Notes under the pieces: model-generated | Told to the model about the DNA's origin: nothing | Seen by the model: only the letters and a program-made list of their open reading frames with translations | Database searches by the model: none | From: DATLRC01 sp035478435 | Lineage (GTDB): Bacteria > Patescibacteriota > Saccharimonadia > Saccharimonadales > UBA4665 | Reading direction: 5' to 3' | NCBI GenBank assembly: GCA_035478435.1 | Contig: DATIJT010000005.1 | Span: 4,112 to 68,111 of the forward strand | DNA: 64,000 nucleotides | In this document: positions 33,660 through 42,300 of the stretch, one piece after another | Layout: every line of letters begins with the position of its first letter | How positions within the stretch are numbered: position 1 is the stretch's first letter | Program-made: the position numbers and the translations under genes

Positions 33660-34431
33660 TGAGTCGGCAGCGTCGGCCAGCCTACCCTGGAACCTGTGGC
33701 AAGCCATAGTTTTCGTGGTCTTGGCTTTTTTGGCGAGCAGCGTGGTAATCGCACCTATTTTTGTTCAATTGGTGGCTGCAATCTATGGTTCTGTTCGCCA
33801 CTGGTCTGCTGACCAAATCTCAAACTGGGTTAGCCATTCTTTGGTAACGCGGGCACTTTATGGCCTTGTGGCTTACGGTTGTATCCTGGGGTCGGTTTAT
33901 TTATTTCTGAAATATTATGAGCGCCCCTGGACAACAATTGGTCTTAAAAAACCAAGATGGGTTGATCCGGCCATCGGCCTCACGGCTTTGCCGGTTTACT
34001 TGTTGTTTTATGGGGCGCTGACAGTGGCCATCGCCCACTTTGTGCCATCGCTGAACCTCAACCAGCAACAGCAAACAGGTTTTAGTAATATCCACGGCGG
34101 ACTGGCTCTAAGCGTAACTTTTATAAGCCTAGTGTTACTACCGGCGTTCGTGGAAGAAGTAATCATGCGCGGATTTTTATTTACTTCACTGCGCAAAAGC
34201 TTGAATTTATGGCCGGCAGCGCTGATAACCAGCGTGCTTTTCGCGGCCGGCCATTTGCCCGAAGGCGGCACGGCCGGGCCGTTGTGGATCGCGGCCATTG
34301 ACACTTTCGCCCTGTCCATAGTGCTGTGTTACTTGCGCGAGAAGACGACCAATTTGTGGGCTGGCATCACTCTGCACGGGCTGAAAAATAGCATTGCCTT
34401 CGTGGCGCTATTTATCCTTACGGTTCACTAA
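33622..34431 (+). CDS. CPBP family intramembrane metalloprotease
   Basis: A CAAX-protease/bacteriocin-processing (Abi) membrane protein. Seen: eight or so hydrophobic segments, the EExxxR motif in FVEEVIMRGFLFTSL near residues 176-190, a His in FAAGHLPEGG near 217 and the second His motif in TLHGLKNSIAF near 250. At 269 residues it is typical. Substrates vary widely in the family. The first 20 residues (NRNPNPESPNPES) are low complexity and arise from an inverted repeat. It probably reads through from rseP. Confidence 0.9.
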   Translation: MENRNPNPESPNPESAASASLPWNLWQAIVFVVLAFLASSVVIAPIFVQLVAAIYGSVRHWSADQISNWVSHSLVTRALYGLVAYGCILGSVYLFLKYYERPWTTIGLKKPRWVDPAIGLTALPVYLLFYGALTVAIAHFVPSLNLNQQQQTGFSNIHGGLALSVTFISLVLLPAFVEEVIMRGFLFTSLRKSLNLWPAALITSVLFAAGHLPEGGTAGPLWIAAIDTFALSIVLCYLREKTTNLWAGITLHGLKNSIAFVALFILTVH

Positions 34432-34469
34432 GGTACAATGGGCAGAGATTAGAGATTAGAGATTAGAAG

Positions 34470-35732
34470 ATGAGACTATCGCAACTATTTACCAAAACGT
34501 CTAAAACTGTACCGGCGGACGAAACGGCTAAAAATGCCAAACTGCTAATTCAAGCCGGCTTTATCCACAAAGAAATGGCTGGTGTTTATAGCTTCTTGCC
34601 GCTTGGTTTAAAGGTGCTCAACAACATCGCCGCTATTATCCGCCAGGAAATGGATGCCATAGGTGGCCAAGAGATTTATATGCCCGCCTTGCAGCTCAAG
34701 GAACGCTATGAATTAAGCGGTCGCTGGGACGATAAGGTTGTTGACAACTGGTTCAAGACCAAACTGACTAACGGCCACGAACTGGGACTGGGCTTTTCCC
34801 ACGAAGAGAACTTGTCGCCGCTGGTTAAAAATTTTGTAACTTCTTACAAAGATCTACCGATCGCGCCCTACCAAATCCAAACTAAATTCCGTAACGAGCT
34901 CAGGAGTAAAAGCGGGCTGATGCGCGGCCGGGAATTTTTAATGAAAGATATGTATTCTTTTGCCTTGACGGCCAAGCAACACGAAGATTTTTACCAAAAA
35001 GCCCAAGCCGCCTACGACAAGATCTATAATCGCCTTGGCATTGGCGACCGCACCCTCCTAACTTTTGCCAGCGGCGGCAGTTTTAGCAAATACAGTCACG
35101 AATTTCAGACTTTATCAGAAGCCGGCGAGGACACCATTTACCTAAGCCGCGACAAAAAGCTGGCTGTCAACAAAGAGGTGATGAGCGATGAAATACTCGA
35201 CGAGCTGAGGCTCAAAAAAGACGAACTGGAAGAAGCGCGGGCTATAGAGGTCGGCAATATTTTTAGTCTCGGTACTAAATTTTCCGACCCCTTCGAGTTG
35301 ACTGTAGCCAACGAAAAAGGCCAGCCGGTTACGCTGCTGATGGGGTGCTATGGCATAGGCGTTAGCCGGGCTATGGGTACCATTGCCGAAGTCTTAAGTG
35401 ACGCTAAAGGCTTGGTCTGGCCAAAGAGCGTAGCTCCGGCACTAGTATACTTAGCTCGCCTTGGCGATGACCTCAAAGTAGTTAAAATAGCTGATGAATT
35501 ATATAAAGAATTGACAGCCAGAAATATCGGTGTACTATATGATGACCGAGTCCTAAGACCCGGCGAAAAGTTCGCCGATGCGGACCTAATGGGCATCCCC
35601 GAACGAGTAGTAATAAGCGACAAAACTGTTACTACCAATCGCTACGAAGTAAAAGGCCGCTCAGAGCCTGAACCCCAGTATCTTGAGCGCCATGAATTAT
35701 TACAAAAGCTAGGGGTTGGAGACCCTAATTAG
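34470..35732 (+). CDS. proS: Prolyl-tRNA synthetase (short, no editing domain)
   Basis: A class II aminoacyl-tRNA synthetase. Seen: N-terminal LLIQAGFIHKEMAGVYSFLP, motif 2 in FRNELRSKSGLMRGREFLMKD near residues 137-157, motif 3 in LLMGCYGIGVSRAMGTIAE near 290-310, and the HGTP anticodon-binding domain to the end. At 420 residues the YbaK-type editing insert between motifs 2 and 3 is absent. The leader holds three tandem copies of GAGATTA (34445-34466) after TACAAT (34434-34439). Confidence 0.94.
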   Translation: MRLSQLFTKTSKTVPADETAKNAKLLIQAGFIHKEMAGVYSFLPLGLKVLNNIAAIIRQEMDAIGGQEIYMPALQLKERYELSGRWDDKVVDNWFKTKLTNGHELGLGFSHEENLSPLVKNFVTSYKDLPIAPYQIQTKFRNELRSKSGLMRGREFLMKDMYSFALTAKQHEDFYQKAQAAYDKIYNRLGIGDRTLLTFASGGSFSKYSHEFQTLSEAGEDTIYLSRDKKLAVNKEVMSDEILDELRLKKDELEEARAIEVGNIFSLGTKFSDPFELTVANEKGQPVTLLMGCYGIGVSRAMGTIAEVLSDAKGLVWPKSVAPALVYLARLGDDLKVVKIADELYKELTARNIGVLYDDRVLRPGEKFADADLMGIPERVVISDKTVTTNRYEVKGRSEPEPQYLERHELLQKLGVGDPN

Positions 35733-35791
35733 TTTGTTATAATAGGCTTGCTACAGCGAGATACAAACCTAGTTTCATAAAGGAGTTAACC

Positions 35792-36256
35792 ATGGTGACG
35801 AAGAAAACCTACCGTCTTACCAAAGAAGGAGTGGCGGAACTACAAGCGGAACTAGAAGGCTTGATTGCCGAACGTGCGGAGATTGCTGATCGTATTAAGA
35901 CGGCCCGCGAATTTGGTGATCTAGCTGAAAATGCTGAATATCAGTCAGCTAGGGCAGAGCAAGATAAGAATGAAAACCGGATCGCCGAAATCGAACACAT
36001 CTTGCAAAACGTTGAGCTTATTAAAGCGCCCAGATCTGGTAGTAAAGTCCAGCTTGGCTCGCATGTGAAGTTGCAAAATGATGGTAAAACCAAAGATTTC
36101 CAGGTAGTCGGTACCGTAGAGGCTGATCCTCTGGAAGGCAAGATTTCAGATGAATCTCCTCTAGGTAAAGCTCTGTTGGGTAAAAAACTTGGTGAATCGG
36201 TAGAGATCCATGCTTCTAACGAGACTTCTACTTACAAAATCGTCGAAATTTCCTAA
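35792..36256 (+). CDS. greA: Transcript cleavage factor GreA
   Basis: It rescues backtracked RNA polymerase. Seen: N-terminal coiled coil with ARLTEEG-like YRLTKEGVAELQAELEGLI, the acidic tip DLAENAEYQSARAEQDKNE near residues 41-60, and the C-terminal FKBP-like domain ending SDESPLGKALLGKKLGES with the usual EISETSTYKIVEI-type tail. At 154 residues it is normal. AAAGGAG lies 7 nt before the ATG and TATAAT about 50 nt upstream, so this is a conventional leadered gene. Confidence 0.96.
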   Translation: MVTKKTYRLTKEGVAELQAELEGLIAERAEIADRIKTAREFGDLAENAEYQSARAEQDKNENRIAEIEHILQNVELIKAPRSGSKVQLGSHVKLQNDGKTKDFQVVGTVEADPLEGKISDESPLGKALLGKKLGESVEIHASNETSTYKIVEIS

Positions 36257-36260
36257 AAAC

Positions 36261-36335
36261 GTATAACGTAGTACGTATAGCGTATTTCGTATTTTGCTTA
36301 TAGCAACTTATACTTTATACGTAATACGAGATACT
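36261..36335. repeat. AT-rich inverted repeat between greA and lysS
   Basis: GTAT-rich left arm (GTATAGCGTATTTCGTATTT around 36275-36294) is roughly inverted in the right arm (TATACGTAATACGAGATAC around 36317-36335), with a short TTGCTTATAGCAA loop. It could terminate greA; similar ACGTA-type repeats are common as filler in small genomes. Confidence 0.45.
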
Positions 36336-36341
36336 AAAGGT

Positions 36342-37877
36342 ATGCAGTGGTTAAATAAAATTGCCGATGACGTTATAGCTCGCCAGCCGCAGGGTGAAAT
36401 TTTAATTGAGTCCGGCGGGTCACCTTCTGGCAGCTATCACTTAGGGCACATGCGCGAACTAGTCACGGCCGATGCCATTTTGCTGGAACTTAAGCGCCGT
36501 GGCCGTGAGGCCCGGCACATTTACTTCGTGGATGATTTAGATAACTTACGAAAAATTCCGATCAACGTGCCGCCGGAATTTGAAAAATACCTGGGTTATC
36601 CGTTATGCGATGTGCCAGCTCCTGATGGATCTAAGCGATCTTACGCTGACTATTTTCTGCAAGATTTGATAGACGGCTGCCAGGTTTTGGGCATAAAGGT
36701 AGAATTTGTTCGCTCGCACCAAAAATATCGTGAAGGTTTTTTCGTACCGGCCATTGAACGGTCGCTGGAACGGGTCGACGAGGCTCGAGAAGCGCTGGAA
36801 ACTATATCTGGCCGCACATTGGAAGATGGTTGGTCGCCAATCCAAGTCCTAGAGGATAAACGGCTTAAAAAGCGCAAGTTTTTAAGCATCAATAAGGATA
36901 ATAAAACCATTCAGTATGAAACCGCAGATGGCCAGCCCCAAACTGTGAGCTATGCCAAAGGGGAAGTGAAATTAGACTGGCGCTTGGACTGGCCGGGCCG
37001 GTGGTGGCTGCTCAATGTTTCGGTTGAGCCCTCGGGTCGGGACCACATGACCAAAGGCAGCTCATACGATACCGGTGTGCAGATTATGCGCGATGTCTAC
37101 GAAGCCGCGCCGCCGTACCCGGTGTCTTACGACTTTATCAACATGGCCGGCGACACCAAAAAAATGAGCGCCAGCAAAGGGACCGGCCTGGACGCCGTGG
37201 AAGGCTCCAAAATTATGCCGCCGGAAGTAGTGCGCTACTTTATTTTGCGGGCAGCCCCGCTCAAAAGGTTATATTTTGACCCAGTAGCAGGTCTGGTGCA
37301 GCTGATGGATGAATTCGCCGCTTTTGCCGCCAAAGCCGATAAGACCGAAGACGAACAACAGCTTTGGTATGTTTCGACGCGCGGCAATAATGAACACCGT
37401 TCGGTGGCCAGGGTGCCATTTTCGCACCTGGTGGCCAGTTACCAAGCCTCGCTTAGGGATGCTGACAAAACTTTGGAGGTCATTAAGCGTACCGAGCACT
37501 CCAAACAAGCCGAAGAAGACGCCGATATTATTCGTGAAGAACTGAAGTTCATAGACGAATGGCTCAGGCTGCGGGCCCCAGAAGAAGTAAAGTTTGAATT
37601 GGTTGAAAATATAGATAAGTCGGCTTTTAGTGCCGACCAGCAGAAGTACTTAGCGGCCTTAGCCGATAAATTAGAGCAGGCTCCAGAAGAGGCCGATGGG
37701 GCTTGGTTCCACGACGCCATCTATGCGTTAAAAGAAGAATTCGGCTTAGAGCCCAAAGAGCTCTTTAACACTTTGTACCAAGTGCTGATAGGCAAGTCCA
37801 GTGGCCCGCGCGCCGGTTATTTCCTAAGCATCCTGCCACGCGATTGGCTTATAAAGCGTTTACGGCTAGAGGCTTAA
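36342..37877 (+). CDS. lysS: Lysyl-tRNA synthetase, class I
   Basis: The class I LysRS form, found mainly in archaea and some bacteria. Seen: the HIGH-type motif YHLGHMRELVTAD near residues 29-41, the characteristic VEPSGRDHMTKGSSYDTG near 227-244 and KMSASKG near 268-274. At 511 residues it is normal for class I. ATG 36342 (MQWLNKIADDV) is chosen over a codon at 36294 that runs through the inverted repeat. The zincin gene follows by 5 bp. Confidence 0.94.
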   Translation: MQWLNKIADDVIARQPQGEILIESGGSPSGSYHLGHMRELVTADAILLELKRRGREARHIYFVDDLDNLRKIPINVPPEFEKYLGYPLCDVPAPDGSKRSYADYFLQDLIDGCQVLGIKVEFVRSHQKYREGFFVPAIERSLERVDEAREALETISGRTLEDGWSPIQVLEDKRLKKRKFLSINKDNKTIQYETADGQPQTVSYAKGEVKLDWRLDWPGRWWLLNVSVEPSGRDHMTKGSSYDTGVQIMRDVYEAAPPYPVSYDFINMAGDTKKMSASKGTGLDAVEGSKIMPPEVVRYFILRAAPLKRLYFDPVAGLVQLMDEFAAFAAKADKTEDEQQLWYVSTRGNNEHRSVARVPFSHLVASYQASLRDADKTLEVIKRTEHSKQAEEDADIIREELKFIDEWLRLRAPEEVKFELVENIDKSAFSADQQKYLAALADKLEQAPEEADGAWFHDAIYALKEEFGLEPKELFNTLYQVLIGKSSGPRAGYFLSILPRDWLIKRLRLEA

Positions 37878-37882
37878 AACTA

Positions 37883-38251
37883 ATGTTGCAAGTAAGCGAC
37901 GAAGAATTCCAGCAACTCATTAACCAAGCGCTGGAGGAGTTGCCGGGCGAACACGTTAAAAACATCAAAAACGTGGCGATTCTGTATGAGGAAGAACCGA
38001 CGCCTGCCCAGCGCCAAAAACTGGCATTACGCGACGACCAAACACTATTTGGTTTATACGAAGGCGTTCCGCTGAGCGCCCGGCAAGGCCAAACGCGCAT
38101 CTTTCCCGATAAAATCACCATTTTCAAAGGTCCGACCGAACGGGTTTCGAACTCGACCGCTGAACTCAAGGAACACATCAAACACACCATCTGGCACGAA
38201 ATCGCCCATTATTATGGCTTGGACCATAGTCAGATCAGAGAGCTTGAATAA
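37883..38251 (+). CDS. Minimal zincin metallopeptidase family protein
   Basis: 122 residues with the zinc motif HEIAHYYGLDH near the C-terminus (HExxHxxGxxH), preceded by a helix (AELKEHIKHTIW) and by IFPDKITIFKGP. This matches the small metallopeptidase family of about 120 residues (COG3824-like) whose substrate is unknown. ATG 37883 avoids the long overlap into lysS; TAA of lysS ends 5 bp before. It is probably co-transcribed with lysS. Confidence 0.85.
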   Translation: MLQVSDEEFQQLINQALEELPGEHVKNIKNVAILYEEEPTPAQRQKLALRDDQTLFGLYEGVPLSARQGQTRIFPDKITIFKGPTERVSNSTAELKEHIKHTIWHEIAHYYGLDHSQIRELE

Positions 38252-38302
38252 ATAACGAATAAACATCTTGATTTATGTCTCTCTTCGCCCTACCCTGAGG
38301 TT

Positions 38303-38641
38303 ATGGCTCAAGCCGACACACTAGAATCTCCAAGGCAAATACGGATAAGGGAAGATGAAGTTCTCCGGCAGAGGCTATGCCAAATGGCCAGTGCCATAGC
38401 TGCAGAAGTGGCCGGGTTAGAAGAGCCGAAGTGGCAAGACAGTGCACTTTGCGCCAAAGGTGATCCGGAAGAGTTTTACCCCGAGACTAGTAGTACTAGA
38501 ATTGCTAAAATAGTCTGCGGAGTTTGTAAGGTTAAGGTTGAGTGCCTGGAATATGCCTTGGCTAATGACGAAACTTTTGGAATATGGGGCGGTTTAACTG
38601 AGCGCGAACGGCGGCGCTTAAAGCGTAAAAGTGTAACATAG
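38303..38641 (+). CDS. WhiB-like iron-sulphur transcription factor
   Basis: 112 residues. Four cysteines at 50, 72, 75 and 81 give C-X21-C-X2-C-X5-C, the [4Fe-4S] pattern of WhiB proteins, inside ALCAKGDPEEFYPE and KIVCGVCKVKVECLEYAL. The turn motif FGIWGGLTERERR and the basic tail RRRLKRK match the DNA/sigma-binding C-terminus. The family is classically actinobacterial (with phage members). Together with the actinobacterial hosts of known Saccharibacteria this raises host- or phage-derived transfer, which is inference. It has an extra N-terminal helix of about 40 residues. Confidence 0.9.
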   Translation: MAQADTLESPRQIRIREDEVLRQRLCQMASAIAAEVAGLEEPKWQDSALCAKGDPEEFYPETSSTRIAKIVCGVCKVKVECLEYALANDETFGIWGGLTERERRRLKRKSVT

Positions 38642-38658
38642 GCGACTTAATAAAGATG

Positions 38659-39195
38659 TTAATCGCCTGATTTCAACTTGGCGGCGAATTTTTGGCGGAG
38701 TTTTTGAATTTTTGGGTCGATTATCACCATACAATAGCCGGCGCCTCGGTTGCGGTTATAGAAATCCTGCATATAGTCGTCCGCCGGCCAGAGTTTCTTG
38801 AAAGGAACTAGTTCGGTAACGATTGGATCTGGCCACAAATCTTTAGCGAAGCTGTTAATCATTTCTTCGGCTACTTTCTTTTGTTCCTCAGAGTGGTAAA
38901 AAATTACAGATCTGTACTCGGTGCCAACATCGTTACCCTGGCGATTTAGCGTGGTAGGGTCGTGCATAACGAAGAAAATTTCCAAAATTTCTCGGTAGGT
39001 AATTACGTCCGGATCAAACGTGACCTGTACGACTTCGGCGTGGCCGGTATCGCCCACGTAAACACGGTCGGTGGTCGGGTTGTCGACGTGACCGCCGCTG
39101 TAGCCGGAAACGACCGATTCAACGCCCTTGACACGTTGGTAAAAGGCTTCCAAACACCAATAACAGCCGCCGCCGAGAGTCGCAATTTCACTCAT
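38659..39195 (-). CDS. msrA: Peptide methionine sulphoxide reductase MsrA
   Basis: It repairs oxidised methionine (S epimer). Seen: the active-site GGGCYWCLEAFYQRVKGV near residues 8-25 (GCYWC in place of GCFWC), GYSGGHVDNPTTDRVYVGDT, HAEVVQVTFDP and HDPTTLNRQGNDVGTEYRS. At 178 residues it is the short form; another Cys (YCMVIIDP) near 155 might act in recycling. Antisense to whiB; both ends converge at 38641-38659. Confidence 0.96.
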   Translation of the reverse strand: MSEIATLGGGCYWCLEAFYQRVKGVESVVSGYSGGHVDNPTTDRVYVGDTGHAEVVQVTFDPDVITYREILEIFFVMHDPTTLNRQGNDVGTEYRSVIFYHSEEQKKVAEEMINSFAKDLWPDPIVTELVPFKKLWPADDYMQDFYNRNRGAGYCMVIIDPKIQKLRQKFAAKLKSGD

Positions 39196-39238
39196 GTCTT
39201 TAGTTTAGCGCACTTTGGAATATGTTAAAGTTAAAAAT

Positions 39239-39472
39239 ATGTCTAGTGAAATAAGAGGGCCTGTTACAAGTCCGCAGGCAAAGGCGTGGGCCAGAGGCGA
39301 AATGCCTTCTGATGAATTTTTTGCCTGGGCCTACGACCACGAAAGGCCTCTGGCTGAAGCTGACATTGCTCGGCGGCTAGCCGCTGCCGCAAAAATTAGG
39401 GAAGTAGCACCAAACGCTACCGATACTAGAAGTCTTGGCCAACGCGTCATTGACTTCTTTAGAGCCGCATGA
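39239..39472 (+). CDS. Small hypothetical protein, 77 aa
   Basis: Unrecognised, charged, helical (ADIARRLAAAAKIREVAPNA, SLGQRVIDFFRAA). ATG 39239 is preferred to a TTG further upstream. Its TGA overlaps the start of the HAD hydrolase gene in GCATGAAAAC, implying coupled translation. The pair is divergent from msrA, with the 43-bp gap holding both starts. Confidence 0.65.
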   Translation: MSSEIRGPVTSPQAKAWARGEMPSDEFFAWAYDHERPLAEADIARRLAAAAKIREVAPNATDTRSLGQRVIDFFRAA

Positions 39473-40101
39473 AAACAGTTATTTTTGATTTTGATGGCAC
39501 TATCGCCGACAGCTTCGATTACGTGGCCGATTTCTTAACCTCTGAAGCTGGCCTAGCGCCGATGAATGACGGCCAAAAACTGGCGCTGCGGGGACTGTCG
39601 ATGGCGGCTATGGCCCGGCATCTCGGTTATGGTTGGTGGCGGCTGCCCCGGCTGTTTGTTAAAGGCCGCCACCGGATGGGGCGGGCGATTGAAAAGCTCC
39701 AGCCCTTTGAGGACATGACAGGCATTATCAAAGAACTGAATACTGAAGGCTACAAACTATTCATGGTTAGTAACAATAGCACGGGTAACCTACAGCTGTT
39801 TTTGCGCCATAACAAATTGAGTAAATATTTTTCGAAAATTTACGGCGGTGTGGGCTTGTTCGGTAAAGCCCCGGTACTCAGGCGGCTACTTAAAGAACAC
39901 GGTTTAGACAAGCAAAACGTTATCTATATTGGCGATGAGCTACGCGATATCGAAGCCGCCCAATCGGTCGGTATCAGGGTGGTGGCTGTGCGGTGGGGTT
40001 TCGCCCGGTCGGCTGACCTGCTCGCCCTAAAGCCGACCGCCGTGGCCGACACGCCCGGAGAGCTGATGGCAATCATCAACCGTTTAAGCAAGCAATCCTA
40101 A
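39469..40101 (+). CDS. HAD superfamily hydrolase (phosphoglycolate-phosphatase-like)
   Basis: 210 residues. Motif I FDFDGTIADS near residues 5-14 with both aspartates, motif II Ser in FMVSNNSTG near 98-106, Lys in LFGKAPVLRRLL near 130 and motif IV YIGDELRDIEAAQSVGI near 150-166 place it with the Gph/PGP group with a small helical cap. The substrate cannot be decided. It overlaps the small upstream gene by 4 bp. Confidence 0.88.
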   Translation: MKTVIFDFDGTIADSFDYVADFLTSEAGLAPMNDGQKLALRGLSMAAMARHLGYGWWRLPRLFVKGRHRMGRAIEKLQPFEDMTGIIKELNTEGYKLFMVSNNSTGNLQLFLRHNKLSKYFSKIYGGVGLFGKAPVLRRLLKEHGLDKQNVIYIGDELRDIEAAQSVGIRVVAVRWGFARSADLLALKPTAVADTPGELMAIINRLSKQS

Positions 40102-40177
40102 GCACCGCTTAAAATTGTCTTGTAGTTCGCTGGTAACAGGAGTATGCTCGAATTAATTCTAACTATTAGGAGAAACA

Positions 40178-40774
40178 ATGGAAGATAATAATGAAATGCC
40201 CCCTAACCACGACTATTCAAACCCTGGCTTGCCCGAGCTGCCCGACTGGCCAGCGCCGGCTGAAGAGCCTAAGCCTGCCGACCTCCATCATCAATCCCAC
40301 CACGAGGTTAAAGACGTAAACCCCATGGCAGTGGTCCAGGTTCTCAGCACCCGGGGTGTGGAATACACCATGCTAACCCTTTGCCTGTGGCTGGTGGCTA
40401 TAGCTTTTGGCTGGGTAGGACTGGCGCTAGTAAACGGCGACATGCATTTTAACATTTTGGCCTTTCCGGCAGCCCTGCTAGTTGTCGCCTTGCCAATATT
40501 CGCTTGGCTGTTCCTGCGCCAAAAACGGGCTGAACTCATGAATCCCATGCTCAAACTTGACCCGTCGAAGCGGCGGCTGACGCAGCTGACCCAAATTGTC
40601 ACTTTCGCAATCTGTTTATTCAATGTTATAGGTTTTGTTTTCCTAGTATTTTCCAAACTGGCCGGCCAGGGCGGACCAGTGCTGTGGAAGAGCTTTTTAA
40701 ACCTGTTAGTCGTTTTGGTAGTCGCCGGTGGCATTCTGGCCTACTACTGGAACGATGAACACCGCGGACGGTAA
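40178..40774 (+). CDS. Four-segment membrane protein, hypothetical
   Basis: 198 residues: a Pro/Glu/His-rich soluble N-terminus of about 60, then four hydrophobic segments (MLTLCLWLVAIAFGWVGLAL, ILAFPAALLVVALPIFAWLF, IVTFAICLFNVIGFVFLVF, FLNLLVVLVVAGGILAYYW). The charged loop LKLDPSKRRLTQL separates segments 2 and 3, resembling DUF5671-type membrane proteins of CPR, but I would not assign it. TTAGGAG precedes the ATG. The next gene starts 5 bp later, so they form an operon. Confidence 0.75.
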   Translation: MEDNNEMPPNHDYSNPGLPELPDWPAPAEEPKPADLHHQSHHEVKDVNPMAVVQVLSTRGVEYTMLTLCLWLVAIAFGWVGLALVNGDMHFNILAFPAALLVVALPIFAWLFLRQKRAELMNPMLKLDPSKRRLTQLTQIVTFAICLFNVIGFVFLVFSKLAGQGGPVLWKSFLNLLVVLVVAGGILAYYWNDEHRGR

Positions 40775-40779
40775 GCGCT

Positions 40780-41385
40780 ATGGTTGAAAAAATACTTCGT
40801 TGGTATCGTTTGGGCCTGATGATTGTAGGTTTAGCTGCTCTAGCAGTGGTTATTTTGGTAGTGACCCAGGCGCTCAGCGCCAAGCAAGATAACGAGACCT
40901 ATAAAAAGGCTAATGAAATCGCCACTAAGCTGAATAGTTACGCTAACAAAAACCAAGCCATACCCGATTCGCTGGCCGCCGCTGGCATTAAGGACGTACC
41001 CTCAACCATAACTTACAAAAAAAAGGCAAGTGACAGTTACGAATTTTGTGTTACTTATAAATCGGCAGACAATAGTATGAATACAGTTGGCATAAGCGAT
41101 GTTCTAATGGGCGCCCGCTTTGGAATGCCGCCAATGACTTCCGGTAGCTACGGCTCGTATGGCTCGAGTTCGTTATATATCTCAACCCAGCACAAAAAGG
41201 GCCAAAACTGCCAGACGGTTACGCCGTATTTTTATAGCTCTTCATCCGGATATAACGGCTACAACTATGGATCGGGCAGCAATTGCCGCTACGACTACAC
41301 TAAATCTGGTAGCCAAGCTTACCAAGACTACCTGAACTGTCTAGATAAAGCCTCCAGCCAACAACCCACCACGCTGACTAACTAA
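40780..41385 (+). CDS. Membrane-anchored Ser/Gly/Tyr-rich surface protein, hypothetical
   Basis: 201 residues with one N-terminal membrane segment (LGLMIVGLAALAVVILVVTQ, about 10-30) followed by an exported domain. The region NETYKKANEIATKLNSYANK resembles the helix after the anchor in pilin-like proteins, but no prepilin cleavage site (G before F/M-T-L-x-E) is seen. The C-terminal half is low complexity (SGSYGSYGSSS, SSSGYNGYNYGSGS) with four or so cysteines that could pair outside the cell. Coupled to the previous membrane gene. Confidence 0.7.
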   Translation: MVEKILRWYRLGLMIVGLAALAVVILVVTQALSAKQDNETYKKANEIATKLNSYANKNQAIPDSLAAAGIKDVPSTITYKKKASDSYEFCVTYKSADNSMNTVGISDVLMGARFGMPPMTSGSYGSYGSSSLYISTQHKKGQNCQTVTPYFYSSSSGYNGYNYGSGSNCRYDYTKSGSQAYQDYLNCLDKASSQQPTTLTN

Positions 41386-41440
41386 AATTTCAGGCATGGC
41401 GAAATCAGCAGAGATGCGAAAATAATCGTAAGCTAGCTCT

Positions 41441-42277
41441 ATGGAATTTCTGATAATAATTTTAATAATCGCGGCGGTCTATTGGCTACCGTGCACCACT
41501 TACATTTCTGGCTCAATTCTCACGAAGCGTGGTAAACGGCTGACCTATGTCATAGGCGACAATTTGCACTTTGGCTCCCGTCCGGGAAGGTTTCACGGCA
41601 TCGACATTATATTGCCCACAACTCTGCCGCACATTTATCTTGACGCGCAGCGGCGCCAGGGCTTTAAAGGTCCACGTTCATTTTTACAAAAGAGCCAAAA
41701 GCTACAATTGGAAGGGGATTTTAATAACTATTTCAAGGCTTACGTTGTACCCGGATTTGACGTTCTGGCCCTTAGCATTTTGACACCCGACGTGCTTCAG
41801 ACGCTTATTAAAGAAGCCGACGGAATAGATGTAGAGATTGAAGGCAACCACCTCAGGCTAATTTCAAATACTCGCATTGGTAGGTATGAAGACAAGAAGC
41901 AGCTGATGATAGGTGAAGCCCGTCGTATCGTTGAAGAAGTTGAACATAAATTGCAAAGCTGGTCGGCAGCAGATGCCAGGCAAGCGGCACAGAAAAACCT
42001 TAAGACAGAAAACATGCCAACTTTGTTTGTAGCTGGGCGCAATTTCCGGCTTAGTACTATTTTGCTAGGCTCTATCTATGGTCTTTTGTCCCTGGTTCTC
42101 TGGTCACTTACTATCGATGACATACGTCACCCCCGAAACCTCACTCCCAGTGATGTCCGCGCAGAAGTGATCGTAACGTTCTTATTTTTCCCAGTCCTAT
42201 ACGCCCTACTAATCATCGGCGTACCGCGCGGTTGGTTTAACTGGATCTTCAATATAGCTGAAAAGATGAATCGTTAG
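41441..42277 (+). CDS. Membrane protein with internal soluble domain, hypothetical
   Basis: 278 residues. It has an N-terminal hydrophobic segment (FLIIILIIAAVYWLP), then a soluble domain of about 170 residues (FHGIDIILPTTLPHIYLDAQ, LQLEGDFNNYFKAYVVPGFD, then HLRLISNTRIGRYEDKKQ) and two C-terminal segments (LLGSIYGLLSLVLWSLTI, VIVTFLFFPVLYALLIIGV). The layout recalls DUF3137-like proteins; this is a weak resemblance. It lies in the 40-42 kb run of membrane genes. Confidence 0.7.
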   Translation: MEFLIIILIIAAVYWLPCTTYISGSILTKRGKRLTYVIGDNLHFGSRPGRFHGIDIILPTTLPHIYLDAQRRQGFKGPRSFLQKSQKLQLEGDFNNYFKAYVVPGFDVLALSILTPDVLQTLIKEADGIDVEIEGNHLRLISNTRIGRYEDKKQLMIGEARRIVEEVEHKLQSWSAADARQAAQKNLKTENMPTLFVAGRNFRLSTILLGSIYGLLSLVLWSLTIDDIRHPRNLTPSDVRAEVIVTFLFFPVLYALLIIGVPRGWFNWIFNIAEKMNR

Positions 42278-42300
42278 ACCCAGCTGATACAATATAACTA

